Shown here piece by piece: positions 48,468 through 58,404 of a DNA stretch of 64,000 bases. The notes under the pieces were generated by a model. The model was not told the origin of the DNA. It did not search any database and worked only from the letters and a program-made list of their open reading frames with translations. The translations under genes were made by a program, and so were the position numbers. This DNA is from an uncultured Clostridia bacterium (GTDB taxonomy: Bacteria; Bacillota; Clostridia; Oscillospirales; Ruminococcaceae): contig CANQNK010000006.1 of assembly GCA_947625195.1 (NCBI GenBank), forward strand, positions 28,955 to 92,954, written 5' to 3'. Within the stretch, counting starts at the first letter, position 1; every line of letters begins with the position of its first letter.

Positions 48468-49241
48468 TTAACCGTTTACCGCTGCCTGTACTATCGTATT
48501 AAAGTCGTTTGCCTTTAGAGAAGCTCCGCCGATAAGTCCTCCGTCTACGTTTTCCTTAGACAAAAGCTCCGCGCAGTTCGCAGCGTTCATAGAGCCGCCG
48601 TACTGAATGGTAACCGCCTGAGCCGTAGCCTCATCGTAAAGCTTTGCAAGAGTGCTGCGGATAAGAGCACAAACTTCTTCCGCCTGATCGGCTGTTGCAG
48701 TCTTTCCAGTGCCTATCGCCCAAACAGGCTCATAAGCAATGACTGTCTTTTTAACGTCCTCAGCTGAAACATCAAACAGATCAAGCTTTATCTGGCGAGA
48801 AATAACCTCCTCAGTAATATTGCACTCACGCTCCCAAAGAAGCTCACCCACACATACAATCGGCTTTAAGCCTGCCGCCAGTGCAGCCTTTGTTCTCTTA
48901 TTAACTGTCTCATCGGTTTCTCCGAAATACTGTCTTCTTTCAGAGTGCCCTATAACCACATACTCAACTCCAAGCTCTGTGAGCATATCAGCCGAGATCT
49001 CTCCCGTAAACGCTCCGCTCTTTTCAAAGTGAACATTCTCCGCACCGATTTTTATATTTGTTCCCTCTGTTGCCGCAATGGCGGTTTCAAGATTTGTAAA
49101 CGGAACACACGCCACTACCTCAACTTCACCGGCATTTGCAACAAGAGGCTTTATCTCTTCCAAAAGAGCCTTTGCCTCGGGCCTTGTTTTGTTCATCTTC
49201 CAGTTTCCGGCAATTATAGCCTTTCTTGCAGTCTTTTTCAT
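48468..49241 (-). CDS. tpiA: Triosephosphate isomerase
   Basis: 257 aa with AGNWKMNKT (Lys), VVIGHSERRQYFGE (His), IAYEPVWAIGTGKTA (Glu) and YGGSM phosphate loop, all catalytic residues present. It interconverts dihydroxyacetone phosphate and glyceraldehyde-3-phosphate. A hairpin in the 73-bp gap from pgk may set its relative expression. The start (ATGAAAAAGACT) has AGGAGAAATTT ahead. Confidence 0.98.
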   Translation of the reverse strand: MKKTARKAIIAGNWKMNKTRPEAKALLEEIKPLVANAGEVEVVACVPFTNLETAIAATEGTNIKIGAENVHFEKSGAFTGEISADMLTELGVEYVVIGHSERRQYFGETDETVNKRTKAALAAGLKPIVCVGELLWERECNITEEVISRQIKLDLFDVSAEDVKKTVIAYEPVWAIGTGKTATADQAEEVCALIRSTLAKLYDEATAQAVTIQYGGSMNAANCAELLSKENVDGGLIGGASLKANDFNTIVQAAVNG

Positions 49242-49280
49242 AATTAAATTTCTCCTATTCGTTATTTAAAGTAAAAGAAC

Positions 49281-49300
49281 TGCCCGAAATTTAACGGGCA
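49281..49300 (-). terminator. Hairpin in the pgk-tpiA gap
   Basis: TGCCCG-N8-CGGGCA; on the minus strand followed by GTTCTTTTAC, so it could partly terminate or protect the upstream pgk transcript. Confidence 0.55.
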
Positions 49301-49314
49301 ATCCCAAGTGATTC

Positions 49315-50529
49315 TTACTTGTCGGCTATTACAGCTATTCCGGGAAGAACCTTGCCCTCAAGATACTCAAGAGACGCTCCACCGCCTGTTGAAATGTGGC
49401 TCATATTATCGGCAAAGCCAAGCGAGATAACCGCAGCCGCCGAATCTCCTCCGCCGATAATTGTCGTTGCGTCCGTGTCTGCCAAGGCCTTTGCAACCGC
49501 AATAGTGCCCTTTGCAAGCGTCGGGTTCTCAAACACGCCCATAGGTCCGTTCCATACAACCGTTTTTGCGTTCTTTACAGCCTCTGCGTAAAGCTCAGCC
49601 GTCTTGGTGCCTATATCAAGTCCCATCTTGTCGGCAGGAATATTCTCTGTTACCTCAACCGCAATTTCAGCGTCTATCGGATCAGGGAACTCAGCCGCAA
49701 CGGTTGTGTCAACCGGCAAAAGAAGCTTTTTGCCTGCTGCCGCTGCCTTTTGGATCATTTCCTTACAGTAATCGATCTTTGTATCATCAACGAGGCTCGT
49801 TCCTACTTCCTTTCCCTGAGCCTTTAAGAAAGTATATGCCATTCCTCCGCCTATGATAAGTGTGTCACACTTTTCAATAAGGTTTGAAATAACGTTTAAC
49901 TTATCGGCAACCTTTGCACCTCCCAAAATTGCAACAAAAGGTCTTACCGGATCCTCAACCGCATTTCCGAGAAAATTTATCTCCTTCTGCATAAGATAGC
50001 CTACGGCAGTCTCTTTTACAAACTTGGTAACGCCCGCAGTAGAAGCGTGAGCTCTGTGTGCAGAGCCGAATGCGTCCATAACAAAAACCTCATTGTCAAC
50101 GAGGTCGGCAAGCTCCTTGGCGAACTCTTCACCGTTTTTGGTTTCCTCCGCACCGCGGAATCTAGTATTCTCAAGTACAACTATCTCGCCTTCGCTCATT
50201 TCACAAACAGCCTTCTTTGCATTGTCGCCCACTACTGTGTCGTCCTTTGCAAATATAACCTTTGCATCAATAAGCTGTGCTAATCTGTCCGCTGCCGGTT
50301 TAAGTGAAAACTTATCCTCAGGGCCGTTCTTCGGCTTTCCCAGGTGCGAACACAAAACTACCTTTCCGCCTTCTTCTACCAGCTTTTTGATGGTCGGCAA
50401 AGCAGCTGTTATTCTGTTATCGTTAGTGATAACTCCGTCCTTAAGCGGAACATTAAAGTCAACCCTTACCAAAACCTTTTTGCCCTTTACGCTAAGGTCT
50501 TCAACCGTAACCTTATTAAGTCCTGCCAT
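49315..50529 (-). CDS. pgk: Phosphoglycerate kinase
   Basis: 404 aa. [70 protein letters not shown] and [10 protein letters not shown], all at the usual places of the two-lobe kinase. It makes ATP from 1,3-bisphosphoglycerate. First gene of pgk-tpiA-gpmI; no gap gene in the window. Confidence 0.98.
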   Translation of the reverse strand: MAGLNKVTVEDLSVKGKKVLVRVDFNVPLKDGVITNDNRITAALPTIKKLVEEGGKVVLCSHLGKPKNGPEDKFSLKPAADRLAQLIDAKVIFAKDDTVVGDNAKKAVCEMSEGEIVVLENTRFRGAEETKNGEEFAKELADLVDNEVFVMDAFGSAHRAHASTAGVTKFVKETAVGYLMQKEINFLGNAVEDPVRPFVAILGGAKVADKLNVISNLIEKCDTLIIGGGMAYTFLKAQGKEVGTSLVDDTKIDYCKEMIQKAAAAGKKLLLPVDTTVAAEFPDPIDAEIAVEVTENIPADKMGLDIGTKTAELYAEAVKNAKTVVWNGPMGVFENPTLAKGTIAVAKALADTDATTIIGGGDSAAAVISLGFADNMSHISTGGGASLEYLEGKVLPGIAVIADK

Positions 50530-50605
50530 ATTATAATACCTCTCTTAAAATATATTTGAATTCGCACTTCTCTGCGAACTCACCTAACGTAAACACGCTA
50601 AGTAT

Positions 50606-50634
50606 ATTGTATACCATTTTAATCCAAATTACAA
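50606..50634 (-). promoter_or_regulatory. pgk operon promoter
   Basis: Minus strand TTGTAA, 17-bp spacer, TACAAT; the leader has a TTCGCA-N6-TGCGAA hairpin. Confidence 0.65.
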
Positions 50635-50699
50635 GTGGCTTTTTTACATAATTTACATAGTTTTAATAATTTATTTGCCCTATACTTCTTGTGCTGTAT

Positions 50700-51578
50700 T
50701 CAGCATTCTGTTTTCCCCTTTATCACAACGCCTGCCACTCTGTGCCCGGCATTGCACGCAACAGCCGCTCCGATCTGACAAAAGTCTGCCGGAGGATATC
50801 CAAGCGTCTTTTCCATAGCCTTTGCCATTTCATCTCTTAAAGTTTCGTCACTTCCCCAGATGATAACATAAGGCGTTTTCGGTATCATATCATCTTCTGC
50901 AATTTCAATAATCGCCGGAATAATGCTCTTTTCTCCCCTTACTTTTTTAAGTATAGACGAAACCCCGTGAGAAATCTTTAAAATAGGCTTAAGGCCCAGA
51001 AGCTCCCCTGCAAAAGCTGCTGCTGCGGATATTCTTCCCGACTTTTTTGCGTACTTCAAATTATAGCACGCAAACAAGACATATGCGCTTTTAAGCCAGT
51101 CGTTTACAAATGCGATTATCTCGTTTGCCTTGGCGCCGTTTTTTGCCTTTATTGCCGCCTGAACTACGGCATATCCGTAAACGCCCGTGTAGTTATCGCT
51201 GTCTACAACGTGGATATTAAGCTTTTTCTCAAGCTCCGGGTGCTTTATGTAAAAATTTTTCTTTGCTATAACAGCGTTATCATAGGTTGCCGAACCATGG
51301 GAAGAAATCGTTATGTTAATTACGTCCGATATCGATTTGTCCTTTGATATCTCCTCATACGCATCAAGCCATTCTATGCTTGTGACCTGACTGGTTGCGG
51401 GTATTCCCTCGTAATCGTCCATAACCTTATAAAAATCAAAATTGTCTATATCTACCCTCGGAAGATAGCTTTTATCACCGACCGCCACTTTAAACGGCAC
51501 TATTTTAACACCCAGATCTTGCTCTTCTTCTTTAGTGATATCGCAAGCGGCATCTGAAAGAATCAAAACCTTTCCCAT
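50700..51578 (-). CDS. DegV-family fatty-acid-binding protein
   Basis: Start set at MGKVLILSD (51578), as AAAGGA sits 9-11 bases ahead; two upstream ATGs overlap that site. 292 aa: ILSDAACDIT, PATSQVTSIEWLDAYEE and ITISSHGSATYDNA are the DegV marks for the bound fatty-acid head group. Such proteins (FakB) present exogenous fatty acids to the FakA kinase. Last gene of the long leftward operon. Confidence 0.92.
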   Translation of the reverse strand: MGKVLILSDAACDITKEEEQDLGVKIVPFKVAVGDKSYLPRVDIDNFDFYKVMDDYEGIPATSQVTSIEWLDAYEEISKDKSISDVINITISSHGSATYDNAVIAKKNFYIKHPELEKKLNIHVVDSDNYTGVYGYAVVQAAIKAKNGAKANEIIAFVNDWLKSAYVLFACYNLKYAKKSGRISAAAAFAGELLGLKPILKISHGVSSILKKVRGEKSIIPAIIEIAEDDMIPKTPYVIIWGSDETLRDEMAKAMEKTLGYPPADFCQIGAAVACNAGHRVAGVVIKGKTEC

Positions 51579-51635
51579 TACTGTGTTCATTCCTTTCATA
51601 ATTCTTTTGTTTTTCAGCAGTCCTTCTAAATCCGG

Positions 51636-52130
51636 CTACCAGATGTATTTTGTAAGGCTTCCCTCTCGTGTAAGATCGGGAAAGTCCCACTGCCGCAGTA
51701 TCTCATAAACCGCAACAGCAACCGAATTCGAAAGATTAAGACTTCTTAAATCCTTTCTCATCGGTATCCTTACGCATGATTCTTTGTTTTTATAAAGCAA
51801 ATCCTCAGGTAACCCTTTGTCCTCTCTGCCGAAAATAATATACGCGTTATCGGGGTAATCGATCTCAGTGTATACGTTTTTCGCCTTTGTAGTAAAGAAA
51901 AAATACTCGCCCGAAGTCCTATTAAAGAATTCGTCCAGATTTTCGTACTCATACACTTCAAGCTTATCCCAGTAATCAAGTCCCGCACGCTTCAGCTGCC
52001 TGTCGCTTATTTCAAATCCGTATGGCTTTACAAGATGAAGCGCCGCACCCGTTACGGCACAGGTCCTTGAAATATTGCCCGTGTTCTGCGGGATCTGCGG
52101 CTCTACCAGAACAATATTAAGCCTTTTCAT
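51636..52130 (-). CDS. trmL: tRNA (cytidine/uridine-34 2'-O)-methyltransferase
   Basis: 164-aa SPOUT enzyme: LVEPQIPQNTGNISRTCAVTG, IIFGREDKGLPEDLL and RIPMRKDLRSLNLSNSVAVAVYEIL are the three knot motifs of TrmL/YibK. It methylates the wobble ribose of certain leucine tRNAs. It begins 1 bp after pyrF ends, so cotranscription is clear. Confidence 0.96.
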   Translation of the reverse strand: MKRLNIVLVEPQIPQNTGNISRTCAVTGAALHLVKPYGFEISDRQLKRAGLDYWDKLEVYEYENLDEFFNRTSGEYFFFTTKAKNVYTEIDYPDNAYIIFGREDKGLPEDLLYKNKESCVRIPMRKDLRSLNLSNSVAVAVYEILRQWDFPDLTREGSLTKYIW

Positions 52131-52131
52131 T

Positions 52132-53061
52132 TTACAGCGTGATTTTAGGAAGATACGATAAAATATCCTCTTTCATTCTTATGCACTCGCGTCTTGCGGC
52201 GCGGGCATACTCCTCTTCGTCACACTCTTCATTTTTGTATGCGCACATTACAGCGCGCGAGGAATTAACTATTGCTCCAAGCCCGTTTGAATCAAACGCC
52301 TTTGAAACTCCCTCTGCGCCGCCTCCCTGCGCTCCGTAGCCCGGAACCAGGAAAAAGGTATTCGGAAGCTTTGCTCTCATTTCTGCAAGCTGTTCGGGAT
52401 AGGTCGCGCCCACTACCGCACCAACAGAGGAATATCCGAGCTTTCCTGGAGCGGTCTCTCCCCATTTCTCGCACATCTCTCCCATCAGTCCGTAAACTGT
52501 CTTATCGCCTATCTTCTGATCCTGAAGCTCTCCGCTTGACTTATTGGATGTCTTTACAAGCACAAAAATCCCCTTGTCGTGCTCCCTGCACTCCTTTAAA
52601 AGCGGCTCTACTCCGTCGGTTCCTAAATAACCGTTAACCGTCATAGCGTCTGCGCCAAAGGGTGTAAACTCCTCGCCGTCCACCAAAACCGTTCCCAGAT
52701 GAGCCGCCGCATACGCCTCCATAGTCGCGCCGATATCGCTTCTCTTAGCGTCCGTTATAACGTACATTCCCTTTTTCTGAGCGTAGGAAATGGTTTTATA
52801 AAGCGTTTTCACTCCTTGATAGCCGTACATTTCATAATACGCAGCCTGAGGCTTGATCGCCGGAACTATATCGCATATTTCATCAATTATTCCCCTGTTA
52901 AACTCCAAAACCGCCTTTGCAGCACCCTTCAGAGTCTTGCCGTATTTCTTAAACACCTTTTTCTTTATAAACTCCGGAACATATTCAAGCTTCGGGTCAA
53001 GTCCCGCAACGGTAGGGTTCTGTGTTTTGATAATTTTCTCAATAAGTCTGTCAAATGACAT
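52132..53061 (-). CDS. pyrF: Orotidine-5'-phosphate decarboxylase (long type)
   Basis: 309 aa: TVAGLDPKLEYVPEF, VPAIKPQAAYYEMYG, VITDAKRSDIGATMEAYAA with the catalytic Lys-Asp, and NSSRAVMCAY at the end. This is the longer type-2 form, about 70 residues above the E. coli-like type. It makes UMP. Placed between pyrC and trmL, 16 bp after pyrC. Confidence 0.96.
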   Translation of the reverse strand: MSFDRLIEKIIKTQNPTVAGLDPKLEYVPEFIKKKVFKKYGKTLKGAAKAVLEFNRGIIDEICDIVPAIKPQAAYYEMYGYQGVKTLYKTISYAQKKGMYVITDAKRSDIGATMEAYAAAHLGTVLVDGEEFTPFGADAMTVNGYLGTDGVEPLLKECREHDKGIFVLVKTSNKSSGELQDQKIGDKTVYGLMGEMCEKWGETAPGKLGYSSVGAVVGATYPEQLAEMRAKLPNTFFLVPGYGAQGGGAEGVSKAFDSNGLGAIVNSSRAVMCAYKNEECDEEEYARAARRECIRMKEDILSYLPKITL

Positions 53062-53077
53062 TTTTTACTCTCCTTAT

Positions 53078-54343
53078 TTATTCGTTCAAGCTGTAAACGA
53101 CCTTTCCCTTGGAAATCGTATACACAGCTCTTCCTTTAAGCCTTTCGCCCTTAAATACGCTGTTTCTGCTCTTTGAATGAAGCTTTTCTAAAACAACCTC
53201 CCACTCAAGCCCGGCGTCTACGACAGTGATGTCCGCAGGATAACCTGCCTGTATTTTAAGTGTGGGCAAAGAAAGGATCCTCCGCGGGTTTTCGCTCATA
53301 ACTCTTTCTATATCACTCATGCTCATTTTGCCCGTGTGATAAAGCTTGGAAAGCGTTGCGGCAAGAGATGTCTCAAGTCCGACAACTCCGTTCAAAGCCT
53401 TGTTAAAATCAGCCTTTTCGTCCTTAGTGTGCGGAGCGTGATCGGTCACAATGCAGTCTATAGTTCCGTCGATAACGGCAGCTTCAACAGCCTGCCTGTC
53501 CTCCTCTTCCCGCAGCGGAGGATTCATTCTGTAATCCGCGTCCTTAGCTTTAAGCTTTTCATCGGTATAGGTAAAATAATGCGGCGCAGTTTCGCATGTT
53601 ACCTTTACTCCGTCTGCCTTTGCGGCTCTGATTATGCTAACTGAGCCTTTTGTAGAAACATGACAAATGTGAACACTTGCGCCGCAACTCATCGCAAGCG
53701 CTATTTCACGCGCGGTGATGTAGTCCTCGCTGGCTCTGTCCATTCCCAAAACGCCGAGCAGACTGCTCACCTTTCCCTTATTCATAATCCCGCCGTTAAT
53801 TATCTTTAGGTCCTCGCAGTGGCTTAAAACCAAAAGTCCGCTTTCGCAAGACTTCTCAAGTGCTTTACGCATAAGTTCTGCATTTTCTACCGGACGCCCG
53901 TCGTCCGATATTACCTTTATCCCCAGCCTTTTATACGTGTCAAAATCCGCAAGAGCCTCTCCGCGCATTCCCTTTGTAACGCACGCCACCGGGATCACAT
54001 CTATACCGGTCTGCTCAGCCTTTTTAAGGATATATGAAATAACCTCTTCGCTGTCAACCGGAGGAGTGGTATTCGGCATACACGCAACTGCCGTAAAACC
54101 GCCTGCCTTTGCGGCAGTTGCGCCGGTTATTATGTCCTCCTTGTGCGTCTGCCCGGGATCGCGAAAATGCACGTGCATATCGCACAGCCCCGTCAAAGCG
54201 TAAAGCTTTCCCTCTCCGTTGACGACCTCTGCGTCATCTGCGGTTACGTTATCCGAAACCTCTTTTATAAGACCATCTTCTATAAGAATATCGCATAGAG
54301 TTTCATCAGAAAGCCGAACACTTTTTAAAAGAAGTCTGTCCAA
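53078..54343 (-). CDS. pyrC: Dihydroorotase
   Basis: 421 aa amidohydrolase: DMHVHFRDPGQTHKED (metal HxH), GFTAVACMPNTTPPVDS, LSHCED, HICHVSTKGSV, and DCIVTDHAPHTKDEK (catalytic Asp). Type-I dihydroorotase of Gram-positives. It forms dihydroorotate from carbamoyl aspartate. The pyrB/pyrD genes are not in the window, so the pathway is split across loci. Confidence 0.96.
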   Translation of the reverse strand: MDRLLLKSVRLSDETLCDILIEDGLIKEVSDNVTADDAEVVNGEGKLYALTGLCDMHVHFRDPGQTHKEDIITGATAAKAGGFTAVACMPNTTPPVDSEEVISYILKKAEQTGIDVIPVACVTKGMRGEALADFDTYKRLGIKVISDDGRPVENAELMRKALEKSCESGLLVLSHCEDLKIINGGIMNKGKVSSLLGVLGMDRASEDYITAREIALAMSCGASVHICHVSTKGSVSIIRAAKADGVKVTCETAPHYFTYTDEKLKAKDADYRMNPPLREEEDRQAVEAAVIDGTIDCIVTDHAPHTKDEKADFNKALNGVVGLETSLAATLSKLYHTGKMSMSDIERVMSENPRRILSLPTLKIQAGYPADITVVDAGLEWEVVLEKLHSKSRNSVFKGERLKGRAVYTISKGKVVYSLNE

Positions 54344-54345
54344 AG

Positions 54346-54834
54346 CTACTTTTCCTCAATTCCTAAAATTTCGTACGTCAGGGTAACAAGACTGTCTGTT
54401 TCCGATGCTGTTTGAAGAGAGTTAAGCTGTGCAACTATCTCTCGTGCGTCAAGCGTTACCTCGTCTCCCTTAGACTCGATATACATGATAATTCTTTTTA
54501 CCGTTTCGTTCTTTGCGTTTGCGTTAGACTGCGTCCAGTCGCTGTAGGTAAGAGCCTTTACCGCGTCCTCATTAACACTTATTGACTCTTCGGTTGTATC
54601 CGCTGCGCCGCCTGACTGAGTTTCGATCCGAGCTTGAGAAGCGTCTTGTTCGGTTTTGCTCTGCTCTTCGGTTGTATCTTCGCTCTCAGAGCCTGTGTGC
54701 TCTGAAGTTACCTCAGTAGATTCAGTTGTCGTCTGAATTTCAGAAGAGTCCGGCTGTGAATACGGAACATCCTCGCACGAACATAAAACCGCAGACATCA
54801 TAACTGCACATATAAAAGCCAGCAACTTTTTCAT
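54346..54834 (-). CDS. Small lipoprotein, unknown function
   Basis: 162 aa: signal FICAVMMSAVLCSCEDVP (Cys19-20 region), then Ser/Thr/Glu-rich disorder (TTESTEVTSEHTGSESEDTTEEQ) to about residue 90, and a short conserved-looking C-terminal helix region (VKRIIMYIESKGDEVTLDAREIVAQLNSLQT). It lies 2 bp before pyrC and 18 bp after ilvD, an odd place for a secreted protein in an anabolic operon. Confidence 0.75.
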   Translation of the reverse strand: MKKLLAFICAVMMSAVLCSCEDVPYSQPDSSEIQTTTESTEVTSEHTGSESEDTTEEQSKTEQDASQARIETQSGGAADTTEESISVNEDAVKALTYSDWTQSNANAKNETVKRIIMYIESKGDEVTLDAREIVAQLNSLQTASETDSLVTLTYEILGIEEK

Positions 54835-54852
54835 TTTTATCTTCCTTTCCTT

Positions 54853-56520
54853 TTATTCTTTTGTTTCCAGAATTGCTCCTCTGTTTCCGGATGTAACTAA
54901 TGACGCATATCTTGCAAGATATCCGGTGGTTATCCTCGGCTTTCTTGGTGTCCATTTTGATGTTCTTTCAGCCATTTCAGCATCGCTTATTTTTACCTCT
55001 ATCTTATTCGCGGGAATGTCGATACTTATTATGTCTCCGTCCTGTATCATAGCAATCGGTCCGCCAACGGCGGCTTCGGGAGAAACGTGGCCGATAGCCG
55101 CTCCTCTTGTCGCACCCGAAAAGCGTCCGTCTGTAATAAGTGCCACTGTCGAGCCGAGTCCCATTCCGATAATTGCAGATGTGGGGTTGAGCATTTCTCT
55201 CATTCCCGGACCGCCCTTAGGGCCTTCGTATCTTATAACTACAACGTCTCCGTCCTTGATTTTTCCGCCGAGAATAGCGCTCATTGCGTCCTCCTCGCAG
55301 TCAAACACCCTTGCAGGTCCCTCGTGCCTGAGCATCTCCTCCGATACCGCCGAACGCTTTACAACACATGAATCAGGAGCCAAATTTCCCCTTAGCACTG
55401 CAATTCCGCCGGTCTTTGAGTAAGGATTGTCTATCGGTCTTATTATATCCGTATTTTTATTTTCACATCCCTTGATATTCTCAGCTACGGTCTTTCCCGT
55501 GCAGGTCATTACGTCCGTGTGCAGAAGATTATGCTTGTCAAGCTCATTCATAAGCGCATAAACTCCGCCCGCTTCGTCCAGCTCCTCTATATAATTTCTT
55601 CCCGCAGGCGCAAGATGACATAGGTTAGGCGTCTTATCTGAAATCTCATTTGCTATATCAAGGTTTATCTCAATTCCGCATTCATGGGCAATGGCAGGAA
55701 GATGAAGCATTGAGTTTGTCGAGCAGCCAAGAGCCATATCGCAAGCAAGCGCATTCATAAACGCATCCTTGGTCATAATATCACGCGGCTTTATATCCTT
55801 TTTCAGAAGCTCCATTATCTGCATACCCGTATGCTTTGCAAGCTCTATTCTCCTTGAATAAACGGCGGGTATCGTGCCGTTTCCCTGTAAAGCCATTCCC
55901 AGAACTTCCGTCAGGCAGTTCATTGAGTTTGCCGTATACATTCCCGAGCACGAACCGCAGGTAGGACAGGTTTTAACCTCGTACTCCTTTAGCTTATCGT
56001 CGTTGATCTTCCCGGCATTATACTCGCCAACCGCTTCGGAGATAGAACTGAACGACGTTTTTTTCCCGTCAACGTGTCCTGCAAGCATAGGACCTCCCGA
56101 AACAAAAATCGTCGGAATATTAAGTCTTGCGGCGGCCATCAAAAGTCCCGGAACATTCTTGTCGCAGTTCGGCACCATTACAAGTGCGTCAAATGCGTGA
56201 GCCATCGCCATAGCTTCTGTAGAATCCGCAATAAGGTCGCGGGTAACAAGAGAATACTTCATTCCCTGATGTCCCATTGCTATGCCGTCACAAACCGCAA
56301 TCGCAGGGAAAACTATCGGCGTTCCTCCCGCCATAGCAACGCCGATCTTTACGGCGTCAACTATTTTGTCGATATTCATATGCCCCGGTACTATTTCGTT
56401 ATAAGACGATACTATACCGACCAGAGGACGTGATACCTCCTCCTCGGTCAGCCCCAATGCGTGAAACAGCGCTCTGTGCGGAGCGTTATTTACGCCCTCC
56501 TTGATAGGATTACTTTTCAT
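54853..56520 (-). CDS. ilvD: Dihydroxy-acid dehydratase
   Basis: 555 aa. The iron-sulfur cysteines are in [12 protein letters not shown] and [42 protein letters not shown] and [19 protein letters not shown] are the C-terminal marks. It gives 2-keto acids for valine, isoleucine and leucine. Length is full. No ilvB, ilvC or leu genes are adjacent. Confidence 0.98.
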   Translation of the reverse strand: MKSNPIKEGVNNAPHRALFHALGLTEEEVSRPLVGIVSSYNEIVPGHMNIDKIVDAVKIGVAMAGGTPIVFPAIAVCDGIAMGHQGMKYSLVTRDLIADSTEAMAMAHAFDALVMVPNCDKNVPGLLMAAARLNIPTIFVSGGPMLAGHVDGKKTSFSSISEAVGEYNAGKINDDKLKEYEVKTCPTCGSCSGMYTANSMNCLTEVLGMALQGNGTIPAVYSRRIELAKHTGMQIMELLKKDIKPRDIMTKDAFMNALACDMALGCSTNSMLHLPAIAHECGIEINLDIANEISDKTPNLCHLAPAGRNYIEELDEAGGVYALMNELDKHNLLHTDVMTCTGKTVAENIKGCENKNTDIIRPIDNPYSKTGGIAVLRGNLAPDSCVVKRSAVSEEMLRHEGPARVFDCEEDAMSAILGGKIKDGDVVVIRYEGPKGGPGMREMLNPTSAIIGMGLGSTVALITDGRFSGATRGAAIGHVSPEAAVGGPIAMIQDGDIISIDIPANKIEVKISDAEMAERTSKWTPRKPRITTGYLARYASLVTSGNRGAILETKE

Positions 56521-56544
56521 TTTCAGGTCATTCCTTTCCAGTAT

Positions 56545-57042
56545 TTAGTCATTAAGCTTTGACAGTATGTTGTTTGCAACGGTAAGAGCACCGTGATTTC
56601 CGTTTACCGTAAAGCTTGAATTTTTAATATACTTCGGCTTTCTATCATTATACCGCTTTAAGAGTTCCTCCTTTGTGGAGTTTGCGGCAATAGGGCGGTT
56701 TTTGTCGTTCTTAATCCTCATATAACAGGTATTGAACTTAACGTCTATAAAAACCACCGTGCCGATTTCCTTTGCCGCCCGGCCGTTTTCATCTCTTAAA
56801 AGAGCGCCTCCGCCCGTAGCTATAACGCCCGTTTTTCCGACAAATGACTTTATCACCCTTGTTTCAACGTCTCTGAAATATTCTTCTGAGTATTGAGAGA
56901 ATATCTCGGGAATAGTTTTACCCTCAAGCGTTTGTATGTAATCGTCCATATCGGTAAAGTCGCACCCCAGAAGCTTTGAAAGCCGCTTTCCGACAGTTGT
57001 TTTTCCGCAGCCCATAAAGCCGCACAAAAATACGGGCCTCAT
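56545..57042 (-). CDS. aroK: Shikimate kinase
   Basis: 165 aa: FLCGFMGCGKTTVGKRLSKLLG (Walker A), DMDDYIQT, RVIKSF, TGGGALLRDEN and RPIAANSTKEELLKRYNDRKPKY. It phosphorylates shikimate. Stop and start overlap by one base with aroE, so the two steps are coupled. Confidence 0.97.
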   Translation of the reverse strand: MRPVFLCGFMGCGKTTVGKRLSKLLGCDFTDMDDYIQTLEGKTIPEIFSQYSEEYFRDVETRVIKSFVGKTGVIATGGGALLRDENGRAAKEIGTVVFIDVKFNTCYMRIKNDKNRPIAANSTKEELLKRYNDRKPKYIKNSSFTVNGNHGALTVANNILSKLND

Positions 57043-57890
57043 CAGATAAAATCCCTCTTTACTATTTCGTTCATCTCGCTGATAATGCCGTTTACCTCAT
57101 CGGTGTCATACTCGTCCCCGTCCCATATCCTGTGGGCAGAGACCGCCTGCCAGACAAGCATTGCCATTCCTCCGGCAGTTTTTATGCCCATTTCTCCTGC
57201 CTTTTTCAAAAGCAGGGTTTCTCCCGGATTGTAAACAATATCAAACACAGCCTTCGCCCTTTCAATTATTTTGTCCGGCACAGGGCAGGCGTCAACTTTC
57301 GGAAACATTCCCACTGGGGTTGCGTTTATTAAAAGATCGTAGTTTTTTTCAGCGTCTATCTCAGTGTTTAAAACAATGTTCACCTCGGCGTTCGGCCTTG
57401 CCGCAATTATTTCGCTTTTTGTCCTTTTAGCAAGCGGCATATCGCTTTCAAGCACCGCGATATTAAGTCTTGCTCCCGCGAAAGCTGCCTCTATCGCCGC
57501 CATTCTTCCTACTCCTCCGCAACCTATAAGAATGACCTCTCCCGATAGGTCTGCGTCCATTGAACGAACTGTTTCCAAAAAGCCGTCGCAGTCTGTGTTA
57601 TATCCTGTTAATATTCCGTTTTTATTGTCAACGCAGTTTACTGAATTATATCTCTTTGCAGACTCATCAAGCCTGTCTAAAAGATCTATTACAGCCACCT
57701 TATGAGGAATTGTTACGTTATATCCCGCCAGGGAGTTAAGCTTATCCTTACTTTCCGTTAAGCTGTCAGGGGTTATTTCCATTATGTCATACTCAAACTC
57801 ACGGTTTTTAAGCTCAAACAGCCTTTTGTGTATAGGCGGTGACATTGTGTGTTTTAATGTTTCCCCCACAACCGCATATTTTCTGTGCAT
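57042..57890 (-). CDS. aroE: Shikimate dehydrogenase
   Basis: Start set at MHRKYAVVG (57890) with CGGAGATGAAGTG before it; the track uses a TTG six codons upstream. 282 aa: VVGETLKHTMSPPIHKRLF, AGYNVTIPHKVAVID (catalytic Lys), NTDCDGFLETV, LIGCGGVGRMAAIEA (NADP) and INATPVGMFP. It reduces dehydroshikimate. Pair with aroK. Confidence 0.96.
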   Translation of the reverse strand: MHRKYAVVGETLKHTMSPPIHKRLFELKNREFEYDIMEITPDSLTESKDKLNSLAGYNVTIPHKVAVIDLLDRLDESAKRYNSVNCVDNKNGILTGYNTDCDGFLETVRSMDADLSGEVILIGCGGVGRMAAIEAAFAGARLNIAVLESDMPLAKRTKSEIIAARPNAEVNIVLNTEIDAEKNYDLLINATPVGMFPKVDACPVPDKIIERAKAVFDIVYNPGETLLLKKAGEMGIKTAGGMAMLVWQAVSAHRIWDGDEYDTDEVNGIISEMNEIVKRDFI

Positions 57891-57904
57891 CACTTCATCT
57901 CCGA

Positions 57905-58384
57905 TCAAAGTTTTATGTATATCTCTCTATCTGTTTTTTCGTATTGTCGGCATTTTACGCCCGATTTTTCAAACATTGAAACGGAAGCCTTCACAGCATC
58001 AGAATCTGGATATTTGTTGTCGGCGTAGATAACCTCTTTAATTCCGCTCTGAATGATCGCCTTGGCACATTCGTTGCACGGAAACAAGGTAACGTATATC
58101 CTTGCGTTTTGTGTGGTAACAGCCTGCCTGTTTAAAATGGCGTTAAGCTCTGCGTGGCATACAAACGGATACTTTGTTTCAAGCACATCGCCGTCTCTTT
58201 CCCAGGGCATATCGTCGTCGTTACAGCCTATTGGCATTCCGTTATAGCCCACCGATATTATCTTGTTCTCATCACTTACAATACAGGCGCCAACCTGAGT
58301 ATTTGAATCCTTGCTGCGCATGGCGGAAAACTTCGCCACGCCCATAAAGTACTCATCCCATGAAATATAGTCGGTTCTTTTCAT
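57905..58384 (-). CDS. dCMP/cytidine deaminase family (ComEB-like)
   Basis: 159 aa with KFSAMRSKDSNTQVGACIVSD, zinc motif CHAELNAIL and PCNECAKAIIQSG, and the extra SVGYNGMPIGCNDDDMPWERDG segment of deoxycytidylate deaminases. It likely makes dUMP from dCMP for thymidylate. It is not near competence genes, so the housekeeping role is more likely than ComEB function. Confidence 0.93.
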   Translation of the reverse strand: MKRTDYISWDEYFMGVAKFSAMRSKDSNTQVGACIVSDENKIISVGYNGMPIGCNDDDMPWERDGDVLETKYPFVCHAELNAILNRQAVTTQNARIYVTLFPCNECAKAIIQSGIKEVIYADNKYPDSDAVKASVSMFEKSGVKCRQYEKTDREIYIKL

Positions 58385-58404
58385 AACTGCCTCCCATAAA
58401 AAGC

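Noticed and set aside
49319-50536. Plus-strand ORFs over pgk and tpiA (for example 50093-50536)
   Set aside because: Complementary frames of strongly conserved glycolytic genes; no ribosome binding sites.
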